Assembly (NCBI RefSeq): GCF_008932435.1
Contig: NZ_WBWE01000010.1
Coordinates: 62,001 to 126,000, forward strand
DNA length: 64,000 nucleotides
Direction: 5' to 3'
Source of the DNA: Brucella pseudintermedia
GTDB taxonomy: Bacteria > Pseudomonadota > Alphaproteobacteria > Rhizobiales > Rhizobiaceae
The translations under genes were made by a program, and so were the position numbers. The notes below the pieces were generated by a model. That model did not search any database. It was not told the DNA's origin and saw only the letters and a program-made list of their open reading frames with translations. Below are positions 1-8,778 of the stretch, in pieces. Every line of letters starts with the position of its first letter. Position 1 is the first letter of the stretch.

Positions 1-102
1 GCGGAAACCTTTCGCGGACTTGCCCGGTTGCGCGGCATGGAATGCCGCGCGCCCGAGACCTATGCGGAAGCTTTCCATGCCAGAAAACTGCGGCTTTTCT
101 AA
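1..102 (+). CDS. C-terminal end of an unidentified protein, cut by the window edge
   Basis: Frame 1 is open from the first base to a TAA at 100-102, giving 33 residues that end in HARKLRLF. The fragment is too short to assign to a family. It converges on the efflux adaptor gene on the other strand and overlaps its stop by four bases. The only support is that the frame is open to the edge and the tail looks protein-like, so it could also be chance. Confidence 0.35.
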   Translation, partial: AETFRGLARLRGMECRAPETYAEAFHARKLRLF

Positions 103-1151
103 TTTTTAATCGGTTCCGCATTGGTATCCACGCGGACGACGACCGACATGCCCGGCGCCAGGCGTGCAGCGTCCGGCTGATCCTCATCGATGGCGATGCG
201 AACCGAAAGGCGCTGCGTGATCTTGGTGAAGTTGCCGGTCGCGTTGTCCGACTTGATGACGCTGAACTCTGAACCGGCAGCAGGCGCGAAGGCTTCGATA
301 TGCCCCGTCAGCTCGGCGTGACGCAGCGCATCGACGGTGAAGGTGACCGGCTGGCCGACCTTCATGCCGTAGAGCTGCGTTTCCTTGAAATTCGCCATCA
401 CCCATTTGGTCTTCGGGACGATGGAGACGAGCTGCGTTCCAGCCGTCACATATTGACCGAGCCGCACGCCGACTTCGCCAAGCGTGCCGTCACGCGGTGC
501 GACGATGCGGGTGTTCTGCAGGTCGATCCGCGCCAGTTCGACAGTCGCTTCCGCATTGGCGATATCGGCATTGAGGCTGTCGCGATTGACGATGATGGAT
601 TGCAGGTCCTGCTGTGCGACGGCGAGCGCGGCCTGCGCTTCCTGCACCGCCGCTCGCGCCTGAAGGAGCGATCCATGCGCGGTATCGGCGGAACTTTGCG
701 TGGTCACGCCGCGCGGCAGCAGGGCCTCGACGCGTTTTGCATTGGCTTCGGCCACCTCAAGCGCGGCTTTCGCGCCGGAGATCTGCGCCTGCCGCGACTG
801 GATCGTCGCTTCTGCCGAACGCTGGCTCTGTTCCGAATTGGCAAGGGCGGCTTTCTTGCTGTTGAGCGCGGCCAGCGCCTGATCCAGCTTCTGCTGATAG
901 CTGCGGCTGTCGATCTCGAACAGGAGATCGCCCTGCTTCACGGTCTGATAGTCGTTCACATTGACCTTGGTGACATAGCCGGCGACCTGCGGACTGATAA
1001 CAGTCACCTGACCTCGGACATAAGCGTTATCAGTAGTTTCGACGCTGTGTTTGAAAGGCGGCAACTGCCACGCCCAAAGCACCATCAGAACGCCTGCAAG
1101 GCCAATGATGAGGGCAAGTCCGCCGCGAATATACTGTTTTCCAACTGACAT
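99..1151 (-). CDS. EmrA/HlyD-type membrane fusion protein of a drug efflux pump
   Basis: This is the periplasmic adaptor of an EmrAB-type tripartite exporter. It links the inner-membrane MFS pump encoded just upstream to an outer-membrane channel. The 350-aa product has one N-terminal membrane segment (about residues 11-29), then the TDNAYVRG motif typical of EmrA proteins, a lipoyl-like half (VSPQVAGYV-type), a long alanine- and glutamine-rich coiled-coil hairpin (about 85-205) and a beta-barrel with APRDGTLG. A TTG two codons earlier is possible, but the ATG at 1151 is preferred. The gene is last in the order marR-emrB-emrA, 18 bases after emrB. Family assignment is secure; the exported compound is unknown. 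Confidence 0.9.
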   Translation of the reverse strand: MSVGKQYIRGGLALIIGLAGVLMVLWAWQLPPFKHSVETTDNAYVRGQVTVISPQVAGYVTKVNVNDYQTVKQGDLLFEIDSRSYQQKLDQALAALNSKKAALANSEQSQRSAEATIQSRQAQISGAKAALEVAEANAKRVEALLPRGVTTQSSADTAHGSLLQARAAVQEAQAALAVAQQDLQSIIVNRDSLNADIANAEATVELARIDLQNTRIVAPRDGTLGEVGVRLGQYVTAGTQLVSIVPKTKWVMANFKETQLYGMKVGQPVTFTVDALRHAELTGHIEAFAPAAGSEFSVIKSDNATGNFTKITQRLSVRIAIDEDQPDAARLAPGMSVVVRVDTNAEPIKN

Positions 1152-1169
1152 TTTCAAAGACTCGTGGAT

Positions 1170-2813
1170 TTAACCGGCCGCCGCAGCGCTATGGCGGCGG
1201 GCCTGCATGTTTTCATAGAGACGATAGGCGATCAGGCATGCGAGCGAGAGGACGGCAATGACGGAGATCGCCAGAAAGGCATCGTTATAGGACAGGACCG
1301 TCGCCTCCCTGGTGACTTGTTGCCCGAGGAGCGCCAGACCTTCGGCCTTGGTCAGCCCCTGATCGGCCAGAACTTTTGCATAGGTGCCCGACAGCGCCTG
1401 GATGCGCTGAGCGACGATGGGGTTGGACACGACCAGTTGCTCCACCAGATAGGCGGAATGGTACTTCTCGCGGATCGCGATAAATGTGCTGAACACGGCA
1501 GAACCGATAAGCCCGCCAATATTCTGCGTGAAAAGGAAGATGACGATGAAACTCGTCATATAGGTCGGTCCCTGTTTCAGGGCCTTGGTTATGCCCGCAA
1601 GCATGGCCGGAGGCAGGAACAGGGCGCCGCCGAAGGCGATCAGCGCCTGACTGAAATAGGCGTTGTGCGGGCGTGTGAGATTGGTCGCATGGCTGTCCAG
1701 AAAAGCGCCGATTGCGATGAAAACCAATGCCAGTCCGAAAATGAACGATACGCGTTCGATCTTCATCCACATGCCGCATGCAATGCCGCCCGCCAGCGAT
1801 GCGGCGAGAATGACGAGATAAAGCCCGCGGCTCTGGCCGTCTTGCAGGCCAAACGCTTGAAAAAGGCCGACCGCCCCCGTCGTCTGCTCGGCAAGCACGA
1901 TGCGAAAGACGAACAGGATCAGCGTGAAGCGCAGAATTTCCGGCGAGAACAGCCAGTGCAGATTCATCAGCGGCTGTTCGCGGTTGAGTTCGATCGCGGC
2001 AGCGCAGGCCAGCGCCGCTATCGAGATCGCGAGACATACGCCGATCCACGGCGCTTCGAACCACCAGTAGTTCTTTCCCTGAACCAGAACCACCGCAAGA
2101 AGGCCGAAGCCAACGGCGATCAGGCCATAGGCGACAAAATCCAGCCAGTGCAGCACCTTGGCGCGCGGCGCCTGTGTCATCGGCAGAATATAGACAACGG
2201 CGAAGGCCGCGAGCGAAAGGCCGATCTCGACCATATAGAGCTGCTGCCATTGCCCGATATCGAACAGCAACGGCGAGATGACACGCGCCAGCGGGCCGGC
2301 CGCAGCCGAACAGGTCAGCGCGAGGCTGAGACCCCAGGTCATCTTCTTGGCGGGCGGAAAGGCTTCCAGCATGTAGAGAAAGCCGATGGTCGAAACCGGT
2401 GCCGCCGCTGCACCGGCAATGAATCGGATCGGGATCGCCGACCAGATGTCGTAGACAAGCAGATGCAGCAGCGAGGATATCAGAAACACGGCGATGGCGA
2501 TTTCCGCGAAGCGGCGCAGGCCGAACTGTGTGCGGATCTTGACGAGAAGGATCGTCAGGCTGGCATAGGGAGCCATATAGGCCGCGACAAGCCACGAGGT
2601 TTCCGTGAGCGTTGCGCCGAGCGCGCCCTGAATCTGCTGCGTGTTGGCCGAGATGAAATACATGCTGAGACCGCGCGTCGACCACATGAGGATCGACGCG
2701 GCGATGTAGATGGCAGACATGTAAACCGGCATATGCGCGGCGGCAGGCGTCGCGGCAGGCTGCCCTGCCGGGGAGGTCTCGTCTGGTTGGCTGTCTTTGT
2801 TTTCTTCGGGCAT
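1170..2813 (-). CDS. EmrB/QacA-type MFS drug efflux transporter (DHA2 family)
   Basis: This is an inner-membrane proton-driven exporter of 547 aa with the length and hydrophobic pattern of a 14-helix DHA2 permease. The N-terminus carries a soluble tail rich in Pro and Ala, then MWSTRGLSMYF in the first helix and TLTETSWLVAAYMAPYA in the next segment, which resembles the EmrB region before motif A. It lies four bases after the marR stop and 18 bases before emrA, so the three genes form one operon. The adaptor implies export across both membranes. Likely substrates are hydrophobic toxins or drugs, but this is inferred from the family only. Confidence 0.9.
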   Translation of the reverse strand: MPEENKDSQPDETSPAGQPAATPAAAHMPVYMSAIYIAASILMWSTRGLSMYFISANTQQIQGALGATLTETSWLVAAYMAPYASLTILLVKIRTQFGLRRFAEIAIAVFLISSLLHLLVYDIWSAIPIRFIAGAAAAPVSTIGFLYMLEAFPPAKKMTWGLSLALTCSAAAGPLARVISPLLFDIGQWQQLYMVEIGLSLAAFAVVYILPMTQAPRAKVLHWLDFVAYGLIAVGFGLLAVVLVQGKNYWWFEAPWIGVCLAISIAALACAAAIELNREQPLMNLHWLFSPEILRFTLILFVFRIVLAEQTTGAVGLFQAFGLQDGQSRGLYLVILAASLAGGIACGMWMKIERVSFIFGLALVFIAIGAFLDSHATNLTRPHNAYFSQALIAFGGALFLPPAMLAGITKALKQGPTYMTSFIVIFLFTQNIGGLIGSAVFSTFIAIREKYHSAYLVEQLVVSNPIVAQRIQALSGTYAKVLADQGLTKAEGLALLGQQVTREATVLSYNDAFLAISVIAVLSLACLIAYRLYENMQARRHSAAAAG

Positions 2814-2817
2814 GTTT

Positions 2818-3276
2818 CTAGCGGTCTTTGTCCGCGAGCGTCATCTCTACCGTCTGACTGATTTCCTGAAGCACCGAGAGCGCCGCTTCCAGCGTGGGCC
2901 GGTCGATGCGCTGCAAAAGCTCCGACCGGATGCGGCGGGTAATTTCCTGCAATTCGCGCACCTGCGCCTGCGCTGCTTCGGTCAGCTCGATACGTTTCGC
3001 GCGGCGGTCGTTTTCCACTGCGGCGCGATAGATCAAGCCCTGCTTTTCGAGGCCGTCCAGAAGGCGCACCACGGAAGGGTGCTCGATTTCCAGGGCATCC
3101 GCCAGCTCGCGCTGGTTCCAGTCGCGCGGCTGGGCGAGAAGCAGCAGCAGGCGCGCGCGCGCCAGCGTCAGTCCGCGTTCGCGGACGCGGGAATCGAACA
3201 GGTTGCGCATTTTGCGTGCGGCGGTGGAGAGCTCCATCGTGAAGGCCGCTTCGAGATCAGCTTTTGACCGGGACAT
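2818..3276 (-). CDS. MarR-family regulator of the efflux operon
   Basis: The product is a 152-aa winged-helix dimeric repressor of the MarR/SlyA type. The DNA-binding region is recognisable around residues 40-100 (RARLLLLLAQPRDWNQRELADAL, then HPSVVRLLDGLEKQGLIYR and a wing with DRRAKRIELT). It heads the operon with the EmrB-like and EmrA-like genes and probably controls them and itself. A perfect inverted repeat begins two bases upstream of its ATG, leaving no room for a Shine-Dalgarno sequence, so the mRNA may be nearly leaderless. An internal ATG at codon 14 also lacks a good ribosome site. Confidence 0.88.
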   Translation of the reverse strand: MSRSKADLEAAFTMELSTAARKMRNLFDSRVRERGLTLARARLLLLLAQPRDWNQRELADALEIEHPSVVRLLDGLEKQGLIYRAAVENDRRAKRIELTEAAQAQVRELQEITRRIRSELLQRIDRPTLEAALSVLQEISQTVEMTLADKDR

Positions 3277-3277
3277 T

Positions 3278-3310
3278 TGTATAGCTATCTATTATGTGTG
3301 TAGCTATACA
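3278..3310 (-). promoter_or_regulatory. Inverted repeat, probable MarR operator
   Basis: TGTATAGCTA at 3278-3287 is repeated as its exact reverse complement TAGCTATACA at 3301-3310, with 13 bases between. On the minus strand CATAAT (3291-3296) lies between the two arms and could be the -10 hexamer of the marR promoter. Two half-sites flanking a -10 box are typical of autorepression by MarR proteins. That the regulator binds here is inferred from position and symmetry. Confidence 0.65.
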
Positions 3311-3458
3311 TATATATATTCCAGTCTGCTAATCAATGGGGCACACCCGCCGGAAAGCAGAAAAGGAAAAATTTTCGCATTGCGGGAATAAACCGCGGCT
3401 GTCGCTCTGGCGGTTTCCGCGATTCCGTCAAAACAGGAACCGCTTTAGCTGAACCAGT

Positions 3459-4397
3459 TTATCGATAGTCGCTGAAAGCGCGGACCATTGCATCTGCCGA
3501 GCTGCCGCTGGCGATCAGCGCGGCGAGCAGGATGCGGGCCTGACCGGGGCGAAGCGTATGCGCATGAATGGCGCCTGCTTCGCCGAGATCGTATCCGCCG
3601 CCGCCGCCGCCATAGCCGGGGACCAGCAATCCCTCCGGCACGCGGCTTGAAACCACGACCGGAATATCGCGGCGCGAACACTCACGGACCGCTTCGACAA
3701 CGCAAGGCGTGGCATTGCCCGAACCAAGCGCCGCAAGCACGATGCCGCTGGCACCAGAGGTTATGCTCGCTTCGATATGGAGGGCGTCGCACCCCGGATA
3801 GATGGCGATCGTATCGATACGCCGATCACCGACAGGCGCAGCAAGCGCCGGGCTTAGGGTTTCGATCAGGCGGACCGACCGGAAGGCGTCGGCGCTGTCG
3901 CTGCTGAACTTGTATGCGCCCCAGGCTGGGACGACCCGCCCGCCAAAGGCGACAAGCACGCCTTTGTCTGCATTGGCCGGATCACAGGCAAGCCGAATGG
4001 CGGCGGCGAGGTTTTCCGGCCCGTCTGCCTGAGGATGATCGGCGGTAAACTGCGCGCCGGTGAAGATCACCGGCTTGCCGATGCGGTGTTGCAGATGCAC
4101 CAGCAAGGCGGTTTCTTCCATTGCGTCCGTTCCATGCAGGACGACGACGCCATCGATTTTGCCATCCTTCAGGCCGGAATTGACGGCGTCGCTGATGCGC
4201 TGCATGTCCGACAGGGTGAGGCAGGCGGAATCCTTCGCCATCAGATTGACGGGGTGAAGCTCCGCATCAAGGCCCGGCACGTATTCCAGCAGGTCCTCAC
4301 CGGACAGGACAGGTGTGCTTGCTCCGTCTTCCCCACGCTTGCTGGCGATGGTGCCGCCAGTGGCGATCAATATGATGGAAGGCTTTGCATGCGACAT
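3459..4397 (-). CDS. L-asparaginase (bacterial type I/II family)
   Basis: This 312-aa enzyme hydrolyses L-asparagine to aspartate and ammonia. Both family signatures are present: ATGGTIAS at residues 13-20, with the nucleophilic threonine, and HGTDAMEETA near residue 90, with the second catalytic threonine-aspartate pair. There is no signal peptide, so it is cytoplasmic. The ATG at 4397 is chosen because GAGAGGA precedes it; a GTG six codons earlier overlaps that site. It lies 14 bases after the ansP stop, in an order gntR-ansP-asparaginase that fits uptake followed by degradation. Confidence 0.9.
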   Translation of the reverse strand: MSHAKPSIILIATGGTIASKRGEDGASTPVLSGEDLLEYVPGLDAELHPVNLMAKDSACLTLSDMQRISDAVNSGLKDGKIDGVVVLHGTDAMEETALLVHLQHRIGKPVIFTGAQFTADHPQADGPENLAAAIRLACDPANADKGVLVAFGGRVVPAWGAYKFSSDSADAFRSVRLIETLSPALAAPVGDRRIDTIAIYPGCDALHIEASITSGASGIVLAALGSGNATPCVVEAVRECSRRDIPVVVSSRVPEGLLVPGYGGGGGGYDLGEAGAIHAHTLRPGQARILLAALIASGSSADAMVRAFSDYR

Positions 4398-4411
4398 ATT
4401 TCCGAATCCTC

Positions 4412-5878
4412 TCACTTACTCCGAATGCTGGCGTCTACAGCACGTTCGGCAGCAAGTCGATGGATGCGCTCACGCAGCAGATACCAGCCGAGGATGAGGG
4501 CAGGGCCGATAATCGCCAGCGAAGCGATCGTCCATGTGCCGACCGGATAATCGAGCGCCATCAGGACGAGCACACCGAGCAGAAATGCGAGTGTGAGGAT
4601 GCCGGTATAGGGTGCGCCGAACATGCGGAAATCCGGACGCGTCATCTCGCCGCGACGTGCAAGGTGCCAAAGCTTGAGCTGGCAAAGGATGATGACGCCC
4701 CATGCCGTGATAATGCCGAGCGCAGACAGATTGAGCGCGATTTCAAATGCTTCCGCAGGCACGACGGCATTGAGAATGACGCCAATGACGGTGACGACGG
4801 CGGTAACTGCAATGCCCATATAGGGAACGCCATTCCTGTTCATCCTGGCCAGGGATGCCGGAGCGGAGCCGGATACCGCCATGGAATGCAGGATGCGCCC
4901 GGTGGAATAAAGCCCGGCATTCAACGATGACAGAACCGCAGTCAGCACGACGAGGTTCATGATGATATCTGCCCCTTCGACGCCGATCTTGCCGAAGAAG
5001 GTTACAAACGGGCTCTCGCCAGCGGAATAGGCGGTGTAGGGGAGAAGCAGCGAAAGCAGCAGAACCGAACCCACATAAAAGACGAGCAGGCGGAAGACCA
5101 CGGTGCGGATTGCCCGCGGCATGACTTCGCGCGGGTCTTCGGTTTCGCCTGCCGTGGTGCCCAGCAACTCGATGGATGCATAGGCAAAAACGACGCCCTG
5201 TATGATGATGAATGCAGGCAATATGCCGTTCGGGAACAGGCCGCCGCTATCGGTGATGATGCTGAATCCGGCTGGATGACCGTCGATTGGCGTGCCGGAA
5301 ACGACAAAGTAAATGCCGACGATCAGGAAGGTCACGAGCGCGATGACCTTGACGAGACTGAACCAGAATTCCAGCTCGCCGAACACTTTGACCGACATGA
5401 GGTTCATCGCCAGAACGATGACAAGCGCCGTCAGGGCGAACATCCATTGGTCGATGCCTTGCAGCCAAGGCACATAATGCTTGAAAAAATTCATGTAGAG
5501 CGCGACCGCCGTCACGTCGGCGACCGATGTCATGGCCCAGTTGAGCCAGTACATCCAGCCTGCCACGAAAGCCAGCTTCTCGCCGTAGAACTCGCGGGCA
5601 TAGGAGACGAAGGAACCGGAGCTGGGGCGATGCATGATAAGCTCGCCCAAGGCCCGCAGAACCAGAAACGCAAAGAAGCCGCACAGCGCATAGACGAAGA
5701 CGAGAGCCGGGCCCGCCAGCGCAAGACGTCCGCCAGCACCGAGAAAGAGCCCGGTTCCGATCGCGCCGCCAATGGCGATCATCTGAATCTGTCTCGGTCT
5801 CAGGGCTTTGTGGTAGCCGCGGTTCTCTTCGATGAACACCTCGCGGACGGGGGCGGCTTTTATGGTTTCAGTCGGCAT
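4412..5878 (-). CDS. ansP: L-asparagine permease, amino acid-polyamine-organocation family
   Basis: This 488-aa inner-membrane symporter has about 12 helices. The amino acid permease signature follows the N-terminal tail: [20 protein letters not shown], then [17 protein letters not shown] in helix 1. Similarity to AnsP/GabP-like permeases and the asparaginase gene directly downstream make asparagine the likely substrate. The start at 5878 is set by a strong GGGAGGAGCA site; an upstream extension to 5932 lacks one. Related permeases for GABA, proline or aromatic amino acids look alike, so specificity rests on context. Confidence 0.85.
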   Translation of the reverse strand: MPTETIKAAPVREVFIEENRGYHKALRPRQIQMIAIGGAIGTGLFLGAGGRLALAGPALVFVYALCGFFAFLVLRALGELIMHRPSSGSFVSYAREFYGEKLAFVAGWMYWLNWAMTSVADVTAVALYMNFFKHYVPWLQGIDQWMFALTALVIVLAMNLMSVKVFGELEFWFSLVKVIALVTFLIVGIYFVVSGTPIDGHPAGFSIITDSGGLFPNGILPAFIIIQGVVFAYASIELLGTTAGETEDPREVMPRAIRTVVFRLLVFYVGSVLLLSLLLPYTAYSAGESPFVTFFGKIGVEGADIIMNLVVLTAVLSSLNAGLYSTGRILHSMAVSGSAPASLARMNRNGVPYMGIAVTAVVTVIGVILNAVVPAEAFEIALNLSALGIITAWGVIILCQLKLWHLARRGEMTRPDFRMFGAPYTGILTLAFLLGVLVLMALDYPVGTWTIASLAIIGPALILGWYLLRERIHRLAAERAVDASIRSK

Positions 5879-6213
5879 TGCTCCTCCCTGAGAGCGCGGT
5901 TGGCTGGAAACGGCCAGTGGCGTGCAAGGCAAATTAGGGCACGCCGTCGGCCATTCAATGTGGGACGAAAATCATCCGTTCGATAGATTATTCTGTAAAG
6001 CTGCATGACAGGTTGCGAGCGGTTTAACGCATATCGCAGAACGCGCGTCAAGTATCGCGCACCAACTGACGAAGGTCGTTCGTGTTGCTCGAACTATGTT
6101 GACGGCGAAAAAATCAGTCGGAAGAAACCTTTATCGCCATTCGCTAAAACGACATGGAAGTGATGTTCCGGTCAGGTTCGGCACGACTGGCAAGCTGCGT
6201 CCCTGTGGAAATA
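5879..6213. other. Intergenic region between gntR and ansP
   Basis: No gene was found in these 335 bases. Read on the minus strand there is a possible ansP promoter: TTTACA, 17 bases, GATGAT, around 5974-6002. An inverted repeat GTTCG-N7-CGAAC lies at 6078-6094. It could be an operator or a weak end-of-transcript hairpin for gntR. Neither element is strong. The length suggests ansP has its own promoter although gntR lies upstream in the same direction. Confidence 0.4.
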
Positions 6214-6924
6214 TCAGCCGACCTGATCCTTGCCGATAATGGTCGTTACAGCTGTCCTAACCTTGCTCAGATGCGCTTCCATGGCAGCGCGGGCTTCGGC
6301 TTCCGACCCGGCCTCAATGGCCTCCGCGATACGGCGGTGCTCGACATTCGACGCTTCACGGCGGCCCGACATCACATTGACCAGCTCGGACTGCTGGATC
6401 AGCGCTTCACGCGCATCCGCGACGATCTTGGTAAAGACCGCATTTCCGGAGGCTTCCGCAATGGCGCAATGGAATTCGGAATCCAGAAGTTCCCACTTCT
6501 GAGGGTCAGTCTGGCGGTCCATCTTGTCGCAAATTTCGAGCAGTCCGACGAGTTGTGCGGCAGTGCGGCGCTTTGCTGCCCAGCCTGCCGCGGGCACTTC
6601 GATGAAGGGACGCGCCTCGATCAGATCGCGCGCCGAGTAGCCGCCGTAATTCAGTTCGCTTGCGGGTGACGCATTCAAAACATAGGTACCGCTGCCCGTG
6701 CGGGTCTGGGTAAGGCCCAGCGTCTGCAACGACCGCAGCGCCTCGCGCACGATCGGGCGGCTGACGCCGAACCGGCCAGCAAGCCGCGTTTCGGAGGGCA
6801 GGCGGGTGCCAACGGCAAGGCGGCCGGATGTGATGGCGGAGCGAATGTCGTCGAACACGACTTCCGCCGCGTTCTTGCGTGTGATCGGATGGGTGTCCGA
6901 TAGCCAATCGGCCAGTTCGCTCAT
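6214..6924 (-). CDS. GntR-family (FadR subfamily) transcriptional regulator
   Basis: The 236-aa protein has an N-terminal GntR winged helix (about residues 22-80: RLPSETRLAGRFGVSRPIVREALRSL, split by the usual turn) and a C-terminal FCD ligand-binding domain. The FCD metal and ligand residues are visible: SEFHCAIAEASGN and the later EHRRIAEAI plus MEAHLSKVR, giving the expected histidines and acidic residues. The ATG at 6924 has a good GGAGGTG site. Position upstream of ansP and asparaginase on the same strand suggests control of asparagine or aspartate use. This is inference. Confidence 0.85.
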   Translation of the reverse strand: MSELADWLSDTHPITRKNAAEVVFDDIRSAITSGRLAVGTRLPSETRLAGRFGVSRPIVREALRSLQTLGLTQTRTGSGTYVLNASPASELNYGGYSARDLIEARPFIEVPAAGWAAKRRTAAQLVGLLEICDKMDRQTDPQKWELLDSEFHCAIAEASGNAVFTKIVADAREALIQQSELVNVMSGRREASNVEHRRIAEAIEAGSEAEARAAMEAHLSKVRTAVTTIIGKDQVG

Positions 6925-7025
6925 ATCCGCACCTCCGTCAATACCCTCGCTCCTGTCAAGCAGCTAGGCAATTTTTGGAAGGATATCAATCCCAAACCGG
7001 TTCTGAAAGGCCGGATAGCCGGACA

Positions 7026-7059
7026 CAAAATGCCCTGCGGTCCGGATGGATCGCAGGGC
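7026..7059 (-). terminator. Rho-independent terminator after the small 80-aa gene
   Basis: GCCCTGCG at 7032-7039 pairs perfectly with CGCAGGGC at 7052-7059 around a 12-base loop. On the minus strand the stem is followed by ATTTTGTG. It lies 17 bases past the end of the small gene at 7076 and separates it from gntR. Confidence 0.75.
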
Positions 7060-7075
7060 TTCCGTTTAGACAATA

Positions 7076-7318
7076 TCAGGCAGCGGTGGCCGCCGTATTC
7101 AACTTGTTGGCCGAAAGGATGCTGATAAATGCGGCACCGTAAGCCGTGAGCGGCGCCATCTTTGCAAGCGCGCTCGCAATAGCGTCGTGGTGGCTCAATT
7201 CTTCCTCGGAATCGTGGCGGAAGGAAACGCAAACAGTTTCGCCATCCTCACCGATGAATTCGACCTGATAGGAATTTTCCGTGCCGCACCTTTTGACCAG
7301 AGCATCGACGATTTGCAT
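7076..7318 (-). CDS. Small conserved protein of unknown function
   Basis: The 80-aa product begins MQIVDALVKRCGTE and is acidic in the middle (FIGEDGETVCVSF, SEEELSHHDAIASALAKM) with a hydrophobic alanine-rich tail. No catalytic motif, signal peptide or membrane helix is evident. The start at 7318 is supported by GGAGAA nine bases upstream; an in-frame extension to 7372 has no such site. A terminator follows it, so it is probably a single-gene transcript. I do not recognise the family. Confidence 0.7.
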   Translation of the reverse strand: MQIVDALVKRCGTENSYQVEFIGEDGETVCVSFRHDSEEELSHHDAIASALAKMAPLTAYGAAFISILSANKLNTAATAA

Positions 7319-7396
7319 GCAATTATTCTCCTTCCGAGCCGCATGAACGCGCCGTGGAGGATATGGTTCCATAAAATTTTATCTTTTTGCCTGCCC

Positions 7397-8677
7397 TTAC
7401 TTCGCTCGTGACAGACGGGCTGCACCCAGCGCGGCTGCAAAAGCGAGGGCGAGCATGACGAAGGTAAATTCGGCGACCGCCGACCATCCGTCGGCAATCC
7501 AGAAATAGCCGCCTGCTGCACCGGCGATGCTGGAACCCAGATAATAGGCGAGCAGATAGAGCGACGAGGCATGTCCTTTGGTCTGGAGCGCCAGCCTTCC
7601 AATCAGGGCGCTGGCAACGGAATGGCTGACGAAGAAGCCGACAGTAACAAGGATGATACCGGCGACGATGACGGGTAGTGGCGCAAACAAAGTGAGGAGA
7701 CAGCCCGCAGCCTGGATGGCAAGGCCGATGGGAAGAACTGTGAAATAACCAAGCCTGTCACCCATCCTGCCCGCAAGCCACGAAGCCGTGATGCCGAAGA
7801 GATAAACCGTGAAAATTGCGCCAAGCGCCGTCTGGCTGAGGCTGTAAGGCGCTGCGACAAGGCGGAAACCGATATAATTATAGATGGTGACGAAAGAGCC
7901 CATCACCAGAAAGCCGATGGCAAAAAGCAGCGGCAGAGCCGGATTGCGGATGTGGCCGAGCCATGCGCTGAGGTGAAACCGTGCATTGAAGCCGGGACGC
8001 GGAACAAAGTTCTGCGATTGGGGCAGAAGGATGAGGAAGCCGACGGATGCAGCCAATCCAAGCAGGCCCATGCCCGCCAGCCCGACGCGCCAGGAGAAAT
8101 ATTCGGCGAGCGTTCCGGCAATGACGCGGCCTGCCATGCCCCCGAATGCGTTCCCGGCAATATAAAGCCCCATCGATGCGCCGAGCCCGCGCGGGTCGAT
8201 TTCTTCGGCCAGATAGGTCATGGCTACCGCCGGGACGCCGCCGAGCAACAGGCCCTGCAAGGCGCGAATGAGTAGCAGCATATGCCAGTCGGGCACAATC
8301 GCGCTGGCTATCGTGCAGAGCGCGGAGCCGAGAAGCGAAACGAACATCAAGGTCTTGCGCCCGAAGCGTTCGGATACCGCTGCGGCACAGAAAATTGCAA
8401 AGGCGAGAAAACCGGTCGAAACGGAAAGCGACAGCGAACTGACCGCAGGCGTGATGTTGAAATCATGCGCGAAAAGCGGCATCAGCGGCTGGACACAATA
8501 GAGCAGCGAGAAGGTGGCGAAGCCCGACAGGAACAGCGCTATGCTCGCATTGCGAAACGCCGGGGTTCCTCTGGAGAGATAGTGTTTTTGTTCGGGCGCT
8601 GCCGGAGCTGGAACGAGCTTGAGCTGGCTTTCCGGTGTTCTGGCGCTTTCCAGACTGCGTTCTGAGAGGCGGGACAT
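7397..8677 (-). CDS. MFS transporter (YnfM-like, 12 helices)
   Basis: This is a 426-aa inner-membrane major facilitator with a cytoplasmic N-terminal tail of about 40 residues and roughly 12 helices. The loop between helices 2 and 3 carries the MFS motif in the form AAAVSERFGRKTLMFVSLLG. The domain resembles YnfM/AraJ-type exporters. It is transcribed divergently from a LysR gene 100 bases away. That arrangement is common for exporters induced by the LysR ligand. The substrate is unknown. Confidence 0.85.
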   Translation of the reverse strand: MSRLSERSLESARTPESQLKLVPAPAAPEQKHYLSRGTPAFRNASIALFLSGFATFSLLYCVQPLMPLFAHDFNITPAVSSLSLSVSTGFLAFAIFCAAAVSERFGRKTLMFVSLLGSALCTIASAIVPDWHMLLLIRALQGLLLGGVPAVAMTYLAEEIDPRGLGASMGLYIAGNAFGGMAGRVIAGTLAEYFSWRVGLAGMGLLGLAASVGFLILLPQSQNFVPRPGFNARFHLSAWLGHIRNPALPLLFAIGFLVMGSFVTIYNYIGFRLVAAPYSLSQTALGAIFTVYLFGITASWLAGRMGDRLGYFTVLPIGLAIQAAGCLLTLFAPLPVIVAGIILVTVGFFVSHSVASALIGRLALQTKGHASSLYLLAYYLGSSIAGAAGGYFWIADGWSAVAEFTFVMLALAFAAALGAARLSRAK

Positions 8678-8778
8678 GACTTAGCCTTTTCAAATCCTCC
8701 CGCGTTTTAAGCTAGTCAAATAGGCTTCATTTGTCCAATATATGGAAGTGGCGATTACAATAGCTTTTGGATATGGCG

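Noticed and set aside
1164-2861. A 565-codon open frame on the plus strand opposite the EmrB-like and marR genes
   Set aside because: The translation is a compositionally odd, charged sequence with no motif, while the minus-strand frame encodes a clear MFS transporter. It is an antisense shadow of GC-rich third positions.
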